Under the pieces are notes generated by a model. That model was not told where the DNA came from. It saw only the letters and a list, made by a program, of their open reading frames with translations, and searched no databases. Below are positions 25,185 to 39,030 of a stretch of 64,000 nucleotides of DNA, piece by piece. The DNA is taken from the NCBI GenBank assembly GCA_027257055.1, contig JAPVLO010000232.1, positions 3,286,001 through 3,350,000 on the forward strand, written 5' to 3'. The stretch is from Cephalopachus bancanus. Its lineage: Eukaryota > Chordata > Mammalia > Primates > Tarsiidae. The position numbers were made by a program, and so were the translations under genes. Position 1 is the first letter of the stretch; each line of letters begins with the position of its first letter.

Positions 25185-27324
25185 GAAGTAGAGAAACAGA
25201 AACCACCACCGCTTGGAAAAATGAATAAACAAAAGGCAGTCAAAATTACATAGACTATTATACAAGTAAATTACAACCCATTTACTCCACCAGCGAGACA
25301 CGCCAGTCCTGGGCAAAACAACAGGCAGGAAAAGCCTGACCCTAACATGAGCCTGTGCTGCAAGGGAACCTCAGTGACTCCTACACTGTGAAAATGTCCA
25401 AAGTAATGTCTCTGTGGTCGACACATTATTTTCACAAGTGACAGATACACACACACATTTGTGTTTATATAAATGTGTGTTTCCATCAGAACTACATAGA
25501 CTTAATAACTGAATCCAAATGCTGAAATCCAAAGTTCACATTTCAAGCCCTCTCATGAAGCATACAGAAAACCAGAACAGAAAACCAGAACAGAGAGGAG
25601 CCAACCTTGACGGGAATCTTTGGGAAGACACCAGCACCTTCAGGGTGCCAAAGCCCATTTGCATGTTCCTCATTAAAAAGTGAAATGCTATTAGGGCTTC
25701 CAAGTTAACCCAAAACCCATTATAAGCCTGAAGAATTATCCTACCAACATATTTCAGCAGTACCCATTCTTTCTTTGTGGAAATGCATTGAGTCCCCTTG
25801 CGCAATAACGGGGCTTGAGCAAGCAACAGTGGTGGCTTTAGCTTGTAGCCCATTGCCCTAAGCTTCCTCCAAATTCACATGGCATTTTGTCTGATTTTTC
25901 TCTTGGCAGCCACCGCTCTGTATTTTACAAGGGTTACTTATTTTTAAAAGAGTTATGTAAACCCCTATTATCCTTGGACATCACAAGTACAGTAAAGGGC
26001 AAAGTTGGAGACCCAGGCTCAGTCATGGCAGGGCTTAAGTGCCTATCATCGTTCATTAGTGTTCCTTACACCTAACCATGGCGCTGGATGCCGTTTACTT
26101 TACAGGAACCTGGGGCAACCTCTTGGGTTGTGCACAGGAGGGTCAAGGGGCTTACTGTGGACAACTGGGAGAACTTCCCACCAAATCCTGAGGCCTCTGC
26201 CTCTCCCTGGTCTGGTAAGCACTCCCATTCATACTTGGAAAGACCTACTGATCCAGCCCCAGGCAATGCACTGAAAACATTCTGCTAGTTGAAGGATAAA
26301 TCAAGAGAAACAAAATTTAATACTTTTGCTATGACAGTCTCCTAAGAAACCCAAGTAACAATCAGATCTGTGGTGAGGAACCACCCACTGAATATTAAAT
26401 CAGGGCCAAATAGATCCTATCCTCCTCCCTAGGACATTAATCTGAAAAATCCCATTTGTCTAGATAGGTGGCAATCACATGAGAAAGAAAAATGCACACA
26501 TGATCATGGTAAATGTCCTAACAGAGGACTCTGGTGACAGAATGCCAAAAAATAACTGTTGCAAGTTATCCGATGATGAGCTCGCTCAAGATTTCTTATG
26601 ACGAGATTGCATGACAAATATCTTCTGGTTATGATCTTTGTTCATCTTTCAAGAGGGCAAAATTTTACATGAATGAGCACACCAGAATAGAGGACTCCTT
26701 CAGTTTCATCAACACAGAAACTACTAGTTCCTACAATGTGGGAGAAACATGAAAAGCATGTTAAACAATTTAGCTAAGGGCACATGTTTTATTAATGGGG
26801 GCGCCATAAATGCTATTTTAGTAGACTTCAAAAGCAAAGTAGTTAATGAGAAGTACAAGATCAACAGGCTAAAAAACAAACTATATCTGCCTCTTTATTC
26901 TGAAGGTTACAAAAAAGCAGCACCATTCCTTGTACTTCTGCCAATGCCAAGTCTTTTTATTAGACTAAAGCAGTGCATTACTCTCTAAAGACAAACTTCT
27001 TCCAAGACTCAAAAAACAAAAATACACTGTTCAAATATATCCAACAATGCCACTCTGCTAATATTAAAATAACTTACTGCAGTATTCCTTTGACAGAAAG
27101 AATGAGGTCATTGCACAATCAGCTCTCCCGAAGTTCCCTCTCATACTCCCTAGCATTTTCAAAGGGTTAATGAATTCCCAAAGCTCATGTACTGAGCATC
27201 AACATTTTAAAAAGCAATACATTTTATAATGCAAGTCCATAAGTGCATGCGGTAAATGTGAAAACAGAATAAAATTCATTTAAAGATAATTTTTAACCTG
27301 ACAAAGCTGCAAAAGTATTTCAAC
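25185..27324. other. Unassigned intronic sequence
   Basis: Short direct repeat agaaaaccagaac at about 25567. Otherwise nothing named. Confidence 0.5.
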
Positions 27325-27580
27325 AGTTTTATTGAGCTAAAATGCATATACCATAAAAGTGTACAGAGCAATGGCTTTTCACACACTCACAGAGTTGTCC
27401 AACCACCAGCAGTGACACCCTGTCTTGCACAAGCACCGCCCCCAGCTGAGGCAACCACTACTTCCTGTATCCGTAAATTTGCCTATGCTGGGCATTTCAT
27501 ACCAGTGAGCTCATACAGTGTGAGGTCTCTGGTGACTGGTTTCTCTCATCAAACATAATGCTTCTGAAGTCAAAGTTACT
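27325..27580 (-). mobile_element. Old L1M 3' UTR relic
   Basis: Contains ttttattgagctaaaatgcatataccataaaa, gttgtccaaccaccagcag, ggcaaccactacttcc and atttgcctatgctgggcatttcat steps in the order seen in reversed L1M 3' ends. Heavily mutated. Confidence 0.65.
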
Positions 27581-27881
27581 CACTCTGAAGAAGCTTGAGA
27601 TGCTCATGAACCCTTCCATTCATTCTCTCCACTGTCAAGTGTTTTTGTAGTTTTTTTTTTTTTACTCTCCTAAGAACAATGTCAACTGTTTCTTAAGAAC
27701 CTTCTACAGGTAAGGCAGACGCCATATGGGTCACAAAGGAACCAGGGGCTCCCAGGTGTGCCTTCTGCCCTCAAGGAGTTGAAGGCATAGTTAAGATGGC
27801 AACACAGCTATATATAAGTAACTATTTTTAGAATGGAGAAGGACTGATGTGATGGTAATTCACAGGTACTCAATTCAAGGT

Positions 27882-27980
27882 ACTCAGGAGGCTGAGGCAG
27901 GAGGATCACTAAGCCCAGGAGTTTGAGTCCAACCTGGGCAACATAGCATAACCTCATCTCTTAAAAAAAATAAATAAATT
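27882..27980 (+). mobile_element. Alu fragment
   Basis: tactcaggaggctgaggcag, gcccaggagtttgag, cctgggcaacatagc then an A-rich end; one partial arm only. Confidence 0.7.
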
Positions 27981-28399
27981 GTAGAAAGTAGTGCCACCAA
28001 GAGAAAATCAGACAAAATTATCGTGTGAGTTTAGAGAAGGCAAGACAAGCAGAATGAAGAAAAGTTCTCACAAGGCAATCTTGGAGGTGACCCTTCTCTC
28101 TCATACTCATACACACATACTGATTAGCGAAAGCCAGGATAAAGACAGGGACAGACCATTTCCCACAGAAGCCACTCCACACTTCTTAGATTTGTTTTTC
28201 CATTCACATTCACTCCCTGTACTCTCATCTCCCACTAAGTACTTGCATTTCGAATAAATATAACTAGTTCTCAGAATCACCAAGCCCTTTATGATTCTAG
28301 CCACTGTACCCACCATTACTTCTCCCAAGAAACACTCTTCCTCCTTCCCATTATCCCCCACCACCAATCCCATCATGTCTGACCAGTAAGCTCCTATCA

Positions 28400-28575
28400 T
28401 CCTTCTATATTCAGCTCCAACATCAGCAGCTCTTTCATGAAGTTCACCCTGCCCTCCAGGCAGTCAGTCCTCAATCGGTCTTCCATGCTACACGTGTGTC
28501 CCATCACAACTCCTACGCACTACTCTGCTCTATTTATCTTTGGTACCAGTACAGCATCTGGTAAATGTTTGTTTG
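28400..28575 (+). mobile_element. L2 fragment
   Basis: Resembles the L2 3' region: tcatgaagttcaccctgccc, cccatcacaactcctac, ctatttatctttggtacc. Highly diverged. Confidence 0.5.
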
Positions 28576-28734
28576 CACAAGGGCACAGAAAACCAAGTGA
28601 AAGGCAAAGAAAGTAGACAGAAAGTAGTTCACTTGGAAAGAGTCAGTCTGGAGCAGGTGAAAGGTAGTGGTGAAGCTATGGCCCTGGGTGCTACATCAGA
28701 GAGGAGCAAAGAAAGGGACATTGATTGAGCATCT

Positions 28735-28865
28735 AGAATGTTTCACTCAGCACCTGTACATCATCTCATTTGGTCTCCATGGCAACCATGTGGCGCTGAC
28801 ATTAGTCTGCCTATTTTCTCCTGAGGAAAAATGAAACAACTTGCTCAAGATCACACAACTATTTC
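28735..28865 (-). mobile_element. MIR fragment
   Basis: Reversed MIR wording: catctcatttggtctcc, gaggaaaaatgaaacaacttgctcaagatcacacaact. Confidence 0.55.
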
Positions 28866-28893
28866 ATGGAAAAAGCTCTCTAAATGCTAACAT

Positions 28894-28897
<4 letters not shown>

Positions 28898-28940
<43 letters not shown>

Positions 28941-28944
28941 ACAC
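28898..28944 (+). repeat. (CA)n microsatellite
   Basis: About 23 CA units with a single T interruption near the 3' end. Confidence 0.97.
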
Positions 28945-30812
28945 CAATTCAGAGGTGATTCAACTCTTTATTTCCAATTTGAAGAACTGGAGTTCATTTC
29001 CCCTGCACCCTACCTCTGAGAGCACACAACCACATTACACCACTGCCAGCAAAACAGAGGCGATGACTTCTGTAGGTCTTTTCACCTGGGTCTGGTCAAC
29101 CTGGTACAAACCGTGCCTACTGGGGTCTGTAAGAAAGGATGCAGCAGGTCTATGAGGGAGGTCTGACAGTTTGACTAGAAGAATTTTACTTGGATAGAGA
29201 TAAGGGGGTAGTTCTCAATCAAAACATAGCATCGTCTTAAAAAGGTTCAGTTCATAGTCCTCTAATCAATAATGAGCAATTAAAAAAAAAAACACTGTTT
29301 TATTTAAAAGTTTTACTCTATCATTTTTACAAGTGTTATTTTTGGAAAAAAAGATGAACATAGGTTATAAAACAATGGCTATGTCAGTAAAGGTGTAATG
29401 TTTAATAGAACAGGGAAAAAATCAGAGGAAGTAATTTATCATTTGTATGTTTATCAAGCTTGAGAAGAAAACTTTTTCATTATACAGTCCATGTTTTTCT
29501 TAAAGATTTTATTAAAAAACTAATAAAATATGTCAAAGGCCAAAGAATAATCATGAAAAGAGGATTATAACTTCTCATAATCTTATAACACTCACCCTAA
29601 AAAGCTGTTGAGATGGAATATTAAGGCAACATTGTTAGAAGTTTTTAAAAAGTGTCACAAAAGCAGTTTATGGGTTCAATCCCATGTGATTCCCAGAGAA
29701 GTCAACATGTTATTAGGAAAAATTTAAGAAACATATTATGCCCAGTGAATATCTGTGCTGTCCCACAAAATTAAACAAAAGCTGCTTATCCAGTCTCATT
29801 TTTCCTACTAGCAAAAAAGGAAACAGAGGTAGCTGACCTTACTTTCACTACAAGTGACCATGCACAGTTAAAGTCGTCTCTTGCTAAAAGCACAAGCGTC
29901 AAGAAGGGAAATGAAATGGGAACTGCTGGAGGCTTTATACTCAAATATACTTTGTTAAAATAATTTGTTTAAATAATTATAAGGACAATTCTCAGAATCC
30001 ATAACCTAGCTGGTTGCATAACAAAACAATAAAAATGTTTTTGGAGTAACTATTGACCTTAAATTCTGCTTTACTATTTTTTTATTTAAATCAAATCTAT
30101 CCTGATTATAGTCATTGATTTTCATATCATTTGTCAGGTCCATCCTCAAAACTACATACAGCAATCAACATTTTATCTTATTTTTTAAAGTCATAAGATG
30201 GCCATTATGTCAACAGCAAAACTAACTGCATCTGAAGAATGTAGTGTAACTACCAAATAAAATAGAGCCAAGCCAATGTGATACAGTTACATGCATCATC
30301 TTGACTGCAGCACCTGAGGATAAGGTAAAAATGGGAAGCACTGAATAAAAGCCCATATGAGCTAAAGCAAGTTCTTAGATGCTTTCCTGTATCTTTGTTA
30401 GTTAAGACTTAGATATTTGTGTGCTGAACACATGGGAAACCAGCTCTCTGGTCTCTTAGTCCTCGCCACACTGGGTCTTCCTTCCAACCCCTACCCCGAA
30501 GCCAAAACTAAATCTCAACCTTACTGAACTTCCAGACACCAAAACCCCCAGAGCTCAAGAGCAGTCCCTGGAAACTTGAGGAAGAGAGTGATGGCACAAA
30601 GACTACCCTTTCCAGAAGGAAAAAGCTATGATCCTTGAGTCAGTGGTTGAGAACCAATATGAGAACAGTCGCACAGAAGAGTTGGTGAAAAGGAGCTCCA
30701 CTCTCAAGGGTCCCAGAGTGTTGGCAAGAAGCAAGTCTGGATTTCTACCAGTGGAGGCAGCGAGGGCTAAGGAGCTGCTTGCCCAAGTCAGGGTCCCAGG
30801 CTCAGAGCACAT

Positions 30813-30846
30813 AACCTAACCCTAACCAAACCCAACCCAACCTAAA
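30813..30846 (+). repeat. Telomere-like short repeat
   Basis: cctaaccctaaccaaaccca followed by acccaacct: two perfect CCCTAA-type units and then degenerate ones. Confidence 0.7.
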
Positions 30847-31329
30847 ACTCCAGGGGCAAGGGGACTGACATCAGCTTAACTTCGGCCCAATGGAGAAGGA
30901 AAGGTGAGTACTAGGACCTGAGAGTAAGAGGGATCCCAGAGGGGACATTCTGACTTCCTTCAGCATGCCCCAAAACTTGGCAAGTCCACACAGAGTATTT
31001 TCTTTCTAAACTAAAGTAATAAACTATGAGGAGGACATGAGTCTCCACATCAGTGTCTTCAAGTCAGGGTCCCACTCCCTAGCCACTACCCCCTACAAAC
31101 ACGTACTATTCCCAAGACGGCATTCAAGAAAGTGCCTCTTCCAACAGGGCTTCCTTGGGTTTGCTATGGTTGGGACCTGAAACTGGCAAAGTATCATACG
31201 GGCACTATTCAGAGCCTGGTGAAACCCTCACACCCATGCCCAACGGAACAATCCAAGAGAGAAAGACAAACCCTCTTTCTTTCCTCCTTGCCTCTTGGCT
31301 GACACATGGCTTCATTTTCTGATTTGCTT

Positions 31330-31500
31330 TAGTTCATTCATTCCGCAAACATCTACTGAGCACGAAACATTATAAGAGAGTCACTGTGGTTAAGAGTGCA
31401 GAAGATGAGTGGTGAACATTACCTGCACTCAAAGGCTCATAATCAAGCAGGAAAAACAGACACGTCAACATATAACTACAACACAAGGAAGTGCATACCA
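31330..31500 (-). mobile_element. L2 fragment
   Basis: ttcattcattccgcaaacatctactgagcac and the following ctcaaaggctcataatc, acagacacgtcaacat resemble a reversed L2 3' end. Confidence 0.5.
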
Positions 31501-33464
31501 CAGCAAGGATCAAAATTAAGTAGAACCAATCATACCAGAAAAAGAGATTCTTCAGAAAGATACCAATTTGGGAAGTTCACACTAAGAAGAGAGGGAAAGG
31601 CTCTGAAGGAAATCTCCTCAACCCTCTGAGACATCCCTCTATCCCACTTTGCCTAAGTAACTTGGCCTCAACAGGTCAATGTTTACCTGCAGCAAACAAA
31701 GTCCATAACTGCTTCTCACCTCATTACTGAGAGGTTAACACTCAAGCAAGGGAAAGTGCAGCAAGAACCATCAAAGAAGGTCCTGAGAGGACAAATGAAA
31801 AAATAAAGGCTGTGGTATCTGAGGGAACAGGATGAGCAAACGGGCACTCACAGTACCATGTGACACTTGCTATGACAGGAGGGTGCTGTGGGTCCACACA
31901 GCAGGGGCAGCTAACCTAGAAAGGGAGTCAGGAAAAGCCCCCCGGGGCAAATGAGTTCCAGGCAGGGATCTGAGCAGAAGTTGGCCAGCAGGAAAAGGGG
32001 AATTGGTGTGGGGGAGGGCAGGGGGGAACGGGCTGCATGCCTGGGGCAACAGTGATCACACAGAAGATGGCAACATAGTCAAAAGCCCAAAAGGACAAGT
32101 TCAAGGACACTCAAGAACTGCAACAAGGTTAGATAAAGAAGTTCCCCATGAGAGAGTAGGGTTTGAAGATGACACAGGAGACTAGAGTAGGGGAAAGACT
32201 GTGCAGACCGTCATCCTCAGAGGAAGGGGAAGAAGGGCATGGTTGGCTTTACACTTTGGAAAGCTAACTAGGGCTGCAGTGAGAATATGTGGGGGAGTGC
32301 AAGACCACAGGCAGGCAGCCCAAGCAAGAGCATGCCAGGGCAGTGCAGGAGAGAGAAGATGGCAACTAGGCTGGGGTTGCCAGGGATGGGAGAAACTGTA
32401 AAACTTGAAATCATTCAATGGAAGATGCAGGGCAAAGCACCATGGCTACCCACCAAATACAGACAGGAGCCGTGGGTATTCCTTACAGGACTACAGCAGT
32501 GATGGGGTGAACCAGAAAAAAATAAAAAACACAATAAGAGCAGGGTGCATGGTATGGGGGATAGAGCAGCAGCACTTACCTGACAAAGAAAGCAAGTCCT
32601 ACTGACACAGGAGGACACAAGCCAGCTCTAAGCAGCCAGCACTTCCCCATATAGTCCCACGATCTGCCATCCTTGGTGTAACGAGAGTTACCATTACTAC
32701 CCTGTAACTTAAAGCAACTTCAAGCTCCAATCATCTGATGATAGCTAATTAAAGCCCCTATTTCAATTACCCCTCATTCAGGGACCGCGGTACAGAGAAC
32801 CAGAAGACAGTCTAAGCATGCCATGGCAATTCTGTGAACGAGTGGGGTAGGTCACCATAATGACCCACACAGGTTCCCAGACTTTCCAAAAAACACTCCA
32901 TCAGTGACAGCTGTCAACAGTGTCAAACAGGCCTGGGGGCAGAGCAGGTTTAAAAGGGGGACTTAAAAGCACTTACCGTTCCCTGGTAGCACCAGCTTGG
33001 CCTAACACAGAGCAGAGTTAAGGAATCCTGAATAAACCAGGGAGACAGGGAAGGGCAAAGGGAAGAAATGAAACGCTGAGTCAGACCTTACTTTTTAGAA
33101 TGTATGTTGCAAGGAAAAACATCCTCATCAACAACAACAACCTACTATTTGACTGACAGCTGGACGGTTAATGGAATGATTTTGAATACCTGCACCTGCA
33201 ACAGGAAAATGTGCATTTGAAACCCCCTTGGGCAATTGATTAAGAGATCTGGGCCATCCAAATGATGCCCTCAAGACTGTCAAATTCCAAGAAACACAAA
33301 AGTTTCGTTAACTGTTTTACAATGAGAATATTAAATTTAAATCAAAAATAGTGTTTTATGTATTGTACGTCCTGCGCTTTCCATTCCATTAGAGAAGCTT
33401 ATATAACCAGTGTCTGGTTTTATTGTATAAATCTTGAAGCATGACTACAAAATTTATATAGTTT

Positions 33465-33623
33465 TAGCCAGGCATGGTGGTGTGTGCCTGTAGATCCAGC
33501 TACTTGGAAGGCTAAAGCAGAAGGATCACCTGAGCCCAGCAGGTTGAGGCTGCAGTGGCCATGAACATGCCACTGCAATCCAACCTGGGTGATAGAGTGA
33601 GACTCCAACTCAAAAAAAAAAAA
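33465..33623 (+). mobile_element. Alu right half
   Basis: Begins in the right arm (agccaggcatggtggtgtgt) and ends actccaactc plus A tail; the left arm is missing. Confidence 0.85.
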
Positions 33624-34839
33624 TGTACACAGTTGTTCTAGCTAGATTTTTTTTTTTACATACTCTTGGTGATATCCATGTTCTACTTAGTTATGCCAAA
33701 TGACAACACATTCTATGAGAAAATATACTCCAGTTTTACAGTTCACTTTAAAGATAATGTAACCAAAATCCACTGCACCAAAAATGGGGAGTTTCCTTAA
33801 AACAGCATCTTTTTTCCCTGTTGTCATTGAAATTACTAGGGAGTAACTCCTGAGTTAACTGACTCTATGGCATTTCTGTATTTCTTATCAATATTATGCA
33901 ATGCACCTAACAAAATAGTTGCTTCTTTCTAGTAACTCAAGTAAAAGTAGGAGATGGCTGGCACACTTGATTTCACACCACATGGAAGCACTTAACGCAA
34001 AGAAAATTATGCTACAGTGGTCACAGGGCAGGGCTCTGAAGACAGTAAAAAGTGGCTGAGGCCAGTGGCTAACGCATTAACTGGGACATGGATGGGCAGA
34101 AGTCCCCAACAGGAGGAACTCTCAGAAGGTGTGACTCACTGGCATTTCAAAGCTACTCAGTTTTCCTCTAATTCCTTCCCTCCACCACTGCAGGGTTTTC
34201 TTCTGGGCACAACTCTCCTTTTACCAGACCAACATACCATGGAATATAAACTATACTGTCAATGATTTGTTGTTCTATTGAAAAGAAAGTTTCCTGTGCC
34301 TTCCTCTCATTTTTGAAATAAACCGAGCTCCAACATTTTCTTATTTCTCAAAAATAAATACAACACAAGACTGATGAATCAAGTGGCACAAAGAAGTGCC
34401 CTAGACCAGCGAGAAAGAACTTAAGTATGAGTCAAGGACTGCCACTAAACAGCCTCGTGGCCTTGATTGGCATGTCCACCCAAGCCCTTCTCTGTCTCTG
34501 CCACCTCCACCCAGACCCAGCTGTTTGGCTCCTCTAGCTCTAGCTTCCAGCTCACCCTTTCCTCACTTTAACCTTCCAAGAACCCACTTGCATCATTTCA
34601 CCTTCCTGCTTGGGAATCACCTGTTCTACCCTGCAAGCCACACTGTCTCAAGCAGCTGAGGGCAATTAAGGACAAAAAACATGCTTATGGAGCTGTTTAA
34701 TTTTTAACTGAAAACGAAAATAGCTCTATTTAGTACTATGCTAGAAAACACACATTCTTACCACTTGCATTTGTTTGTTGAATATAAAAATATCAATGAG
34801 AAAATTAGCACTTCATTTTCAAACATCAGAAATGTTATG

Positions 34840-35075
34840 CATGAGCCCACGGGTTCGAGACCCACCTGGGCAACTTGGTGAGACCTCATCTCTACAATGA
34901 ATCAAAAAAAATTAGCTGGGTGTGGTAGTGCGCACCTGTAGTTCCAGCTACTTGGAAGGCTGATGCGGAAATATCTCCGGAGCCCAGCAGGTCGAGGCTG
35001 CGGTGGCCAGGAACATGCCACTGCACTCCAACCTGGGTGATAGAGTAAGACTCCAACTCAAAAAATGAAAAAAAA
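34840..35075 (+). mobile_element. 5'-truncated lineage-specific Alu
   Basis: Starts in the left arm at catgagcccacgggttcgag and ends actccaactcaaaaaatg plus A. 10-bp duplication aaatgttatg at 34830-34839 and 35076-35085 shows it was truncated at insertion. Confidence 0.92.
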
Positions 35076-35085
35076 AAATGTTATG

Positions 35086-37639
35086 AATATGTGGGGATAA
35101 CTGAAGGGGCAACTAATGCATCTTTCAACCTGGCATCCCACCATGAGCTGGAACCGCTCACCAGCGGCCCAGGCCCTCGGCTTCCCCAACTGCCCGCCAT
35201 TAACCCTGCGTGAAGCCTGGACCTCAGTCAGTCCGGTCTGTGTACTGACTCTCCCAAGAACACTTCTCACCAACACCTCTCTCCTCCCACTTACACCAAC
35301 ACCTCTCTCATCCCTCCTATCCTCACGATTTGGCTCAAGTCCACGTCCCTGATGGCAGGCTTGCCTGCCCAAGCTCCTTACCCTCTTTCTCTGAACTCCT
35401 AAAGCATCTCCATATCTCTTACATATTTTATCTCACTTCATATTCCTTACCTACTCCAAAATATTACCAGAGGAGGTGAAGGGTACTGAAGGAGTACTTA
35501 CTCACTACAGTATTTGTTAAAGATGCTTTGGTCAAACTACTCATTCCTTAAAGTCAAAGACCGCTGCCATGCTAATACTTGACTGATGAAACTAACAATA
35601 TGAGTTATTCAATCACCCATTAAATATAGTTTATGAATTTCTTTTAAGGAACAGAATGTACTGGTCAGAGAATTCTATTTATTCCTTTAATTCAACAGCA
35701 TATACATTTCTTCCTAGTAGGAACTGTCAGGCAAACTATCTATTATAGCACACACAAAAAGTACAGAGTTGAGACACTGTCATGAACAAAGTTTTATATA
35801 TTAAAAATTGGAAACCCAGACCTTGCAACTCCCTTCAGTTCTTGTAACCCAAGTCGAAGGAATAAACACAGCTTGTTTTCTTTGAACTCTCCCTACAGTG
35901 TTATGTCTAAATGAGCCTTAAAGAGCTGCTTAAAAATAACCAGGAGGGCCAGATTCCGGGAGAAAAATACATACAACGTATAGATGAATCTGTTTCCCTA
36001 AATTGGCTGTTTAGTTAGGGCTGTGCTATTTCCTGCTCAAATTGGTTTCCTGCAATTTGTTAAGGCTGCCAAATACTTAGTGATCTCAGTGATATACTTA
36101 ACACAAATAGGCAAGTCTTTCTTATTTTTCATAATGACAACAAATTTACAGAGAAACTTGCACAGTGAGGATAATAATAAAAGTGAGTTCATTTGTCTTT
36201 TTTTCCAGATTCATCATGTCAGCTGATTCCTAGTAGCTTCAACAAATAGCCTCCTAATATTATTGATTTGGGGACAGTTTTTTCAGCAGTAGGCAGGGTC
36301 AACCATGAGAGGTCTGAGCTCAGCATAAGCCAGAAAAACTAAAAGATCTATGTGGGAAGAAAAAAAATCAATACCCAACATTGATTTTTAAAATCAAAAG
36401 ATGCAAGATATTAATGAAAAGGTAAGTTTGTAACTATGTACAATAAAAAAAAAAAACTCACCTGGTATAAAAGCAAACCAAGATAATCGAGTAATGGAGT
36501 AAAGAACCCGAGGCAGTGAGGACACAGTTAAGTTCTTTAGAGCACACTCATTTATTAACGTGGCATTACAATCTGCTGTGTGTCACACAATGTATTATTT
36601 TGCCCGAACAGTTTTACATGCAAATACTTATTGCAACGAGTCATTGCCTTGGTTCAAAGCTTGGCAAAAAATAGTTTCAGTAAAGTCTTCAGAAGAACCC
36701 ACTTTCCTACAATATAAAATATATTCTCAAAACTATATATATAATAAAACTTGGTTCCTATATATGGAATCCTAGGGTTCTCAGTTCATCAAATACAATG
36801 CCCTATATTCACACATAGGAATAGCCCAGGGCTGGTATGAATAAGAATCCTGTGAGAAAGAAAGCATTTTAATAAGTATTAAAAATTCAACTCACATTTA
36901 ATATATAATTTACCTGACACTGAAAAATGTAGAAAAGGCGAATGACGTTTTCATCAATATATTTTTGTAAGCTTGAAAAATCAATTCATAACACATCTAA
37001 ATTTCAAACCATAAGAAATCTATTATTAAGTACTAATGGAAACCCCCAAATCAGACAAACTCAGAAGAGAACATAAATTTGGAGGCCTTCTACATTCATA
37101 AACACAGTTTTTTTAATTTTAAGAAGACTAAAGCTTTGCTGATTACACAATCATAGTCTAACTGCATTCTTAACCTAAAGGCAATATCACTTCAACACAG
37201 CTGCCAAATCTGAGATCTTCTCCTGGGTTAGACTGGAATGGGTAAGGAAACCACATACTCAAAAAGCCTGTCCTATCACCCTTGAGTCTTTTTCATACTA
37301 GTGCAGACAGGAAAAAAGTATTTGTAAGGCACATGGGACTATGCAGACGAGCCCAGCTCCTCTGAGTCCAAGGGGTCAGCACCTCCAGCACACCCAAACT
37401 GCAGTGGGGAGGCTCTGCTGAAGGCTGAGGAGGACAGTCCACCCCTAGGCAATGCCCCGCGGGATAATCTCGGGCAACTGGGAAGTGAAAAGGGAGGAAA
37501 CAAGATTCACAAGCCAACAACCTTAGGAGCCACCTAGCTCCACACCCTCAGCATATCACTCAGCCCAAATGATGGAGCCACAGTGCCAAGCCCCAGCATG
37601 TTCTAGACTAGAGCTAAGCAACAAAGCCTTCTGCAATAA
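35086..37639. other. Unassigned intronic sequence
   Basis: Nothing recognised; several A- or T-runs. Confidence 0.5.
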
Positions 37640-37815
37640 TGGATGTTCCGTATCTGCACTGTCCAACATGTGAACACCAAGCCCACGCAGCTACTGAGCA
37701 TGGAATGTACCTGTGGAATTTAGGAGCTGAAAATTTTATTTTAATTATTTTTATTTAACTTGCCACAGTCACATGTGACTAGCAGCTATCATGTAGAGCA
37801 TGTAGTTCTAGCCTG
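37640..37815 (+). mobile_element. hAT/Charlie-type DNA transposon relic
   Basis: tatctgcactgtccaacatg, ctactgagcatggaatgt, gaattt..ttttattttaatt and cacatgtgactagcagct resemble a common hAT non-autonomous element with inward-facing ends. I do not name the subfamily. Confidence 0.5.
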
Positions 37816-38236
37816 ATCACCAAAACACAGGTGGTACTCTAAGAGCTATCAGAGCCTAGGTTGGTCACAGCTGAGCTGGACCCAAGAGTCCATCAGCCAC
37901 GTCCAACCTAGAAGGGGAAGGGATGGGGCCAAGAGTTCATCACAGTGTCGGTGGATCTTCTGCAGGCCACACACACCTCGAGCAGTCAGAGAAAACCTTA
38001 CAACCCCCATCCACTCTCTCAAAGAGAGAACCCAACAAGGAAAACATTTTCTCTCCACTCACAGCTAAATGAGGGTCAACATGGGAAGAAGCCAGCACCC
38101 TTACAGACAGCAGATTCTTTTCTAAGCCTGAGAAGAGCATCACTGAAACAGTTGCTCCCTCCCTCCAGCTGGCTTATGTCATATCCTCTCTACAAATGGC
38201 GCAAGGTGTCACTCAAATAATAATAAAATATAACAG

Positions 38237-38430
38237 CATTTGGTCTGGAGTCAGACTTGAATTCAGCTTTCACCTCCACTGCTCACCAGCTGTGTGACTG
38301 TGTGCAAGATAACCACTTTAAGTTGCAGTTTCCTTCTATGTAAGTGGTTTAATAACAGTTCCTTCTTCACAGGGTTACAATGATTAAATGAGAAATACAA
38401 AGGACTTAGCAAGTACCTGCCGCATAATAA
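38237..38430 (+). mobile_element. MIR
   Basis: Full-core MIR: ggtctggagtcagacttgaa, cagctgtgtgactgtgtgc, agtttccttctatgtaag, cacagggttacaatgattaa. Confidence 0.85.
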
Positions 38431-38884
38431 ATATTATTTGTCATCTATCATTATTTCATCACTATTTTTTCATTATCATTATCACCACCATCATCATCAT
38501 CCTATCTCCTCAACACAGGAATAGAAAAAAATCTACCCATAACAAATCATGTTTTAGAGCAAATTGCAACTTTAAAAACACCCATATATCAAAAGTTAGT
38601 CTTAAACCAAAATATTTGATATACTTAATTTCAATATCTTCTAGATTTCTTTTACAATGTTTCTATTTCCTTATAGTCTTGTTACACATCTAATTGTATC
38701 TGCCAAAAAAAATCTCTAAACTTTTGAAAGATCTTTTTTCCTATTTTTATGTCCTCTCAAAATGTTTACCATAATTATTTGCTTAGGAGACATTCAATAA
38801 ATGTCATCTGAATCAAATTTATAGAATTATCTAGAATGATCAAAAGTAGCTACCTTTAAAATGGATTTAGAGATTTGTCTTAAA

Positions 38885-39030
38885 TTAATTCAACATACAA
38901 TAATAATGAGCACTTACTAAAAAACAGGCACTGTCCTAGGAGCTGAGAATTCAGCTGTGAACAAACAGACGCGGGACAAAGTCCCTGTTGCTTATCTTCT
39001 GGTGAAGATAGCAGTCATGATTAGGCAAAG
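38885..39030 (-). mobile_element. L2 3' end fragment
   Basis: attcaacatacaataataatgagcac, caggcactgtcctagg, agctgtgaacaaacagac match the reversed L2 tail. Confidence 0.65.

Larger units (their letters stand above)
28945..33464. other. Unassigned intronic sequence
   Basis: Apart from the telomere-like repeat and one L2 piece noted separately, no repeat or exon recognised. GC-richer between about 31800 and 32500. Confidence 0.5.

Noticed and set aside
28898..29155. 104-codon ORF with a poly-Thr-His run
   Set aside because: The run is translation of the CA microsatellite; not a gene.
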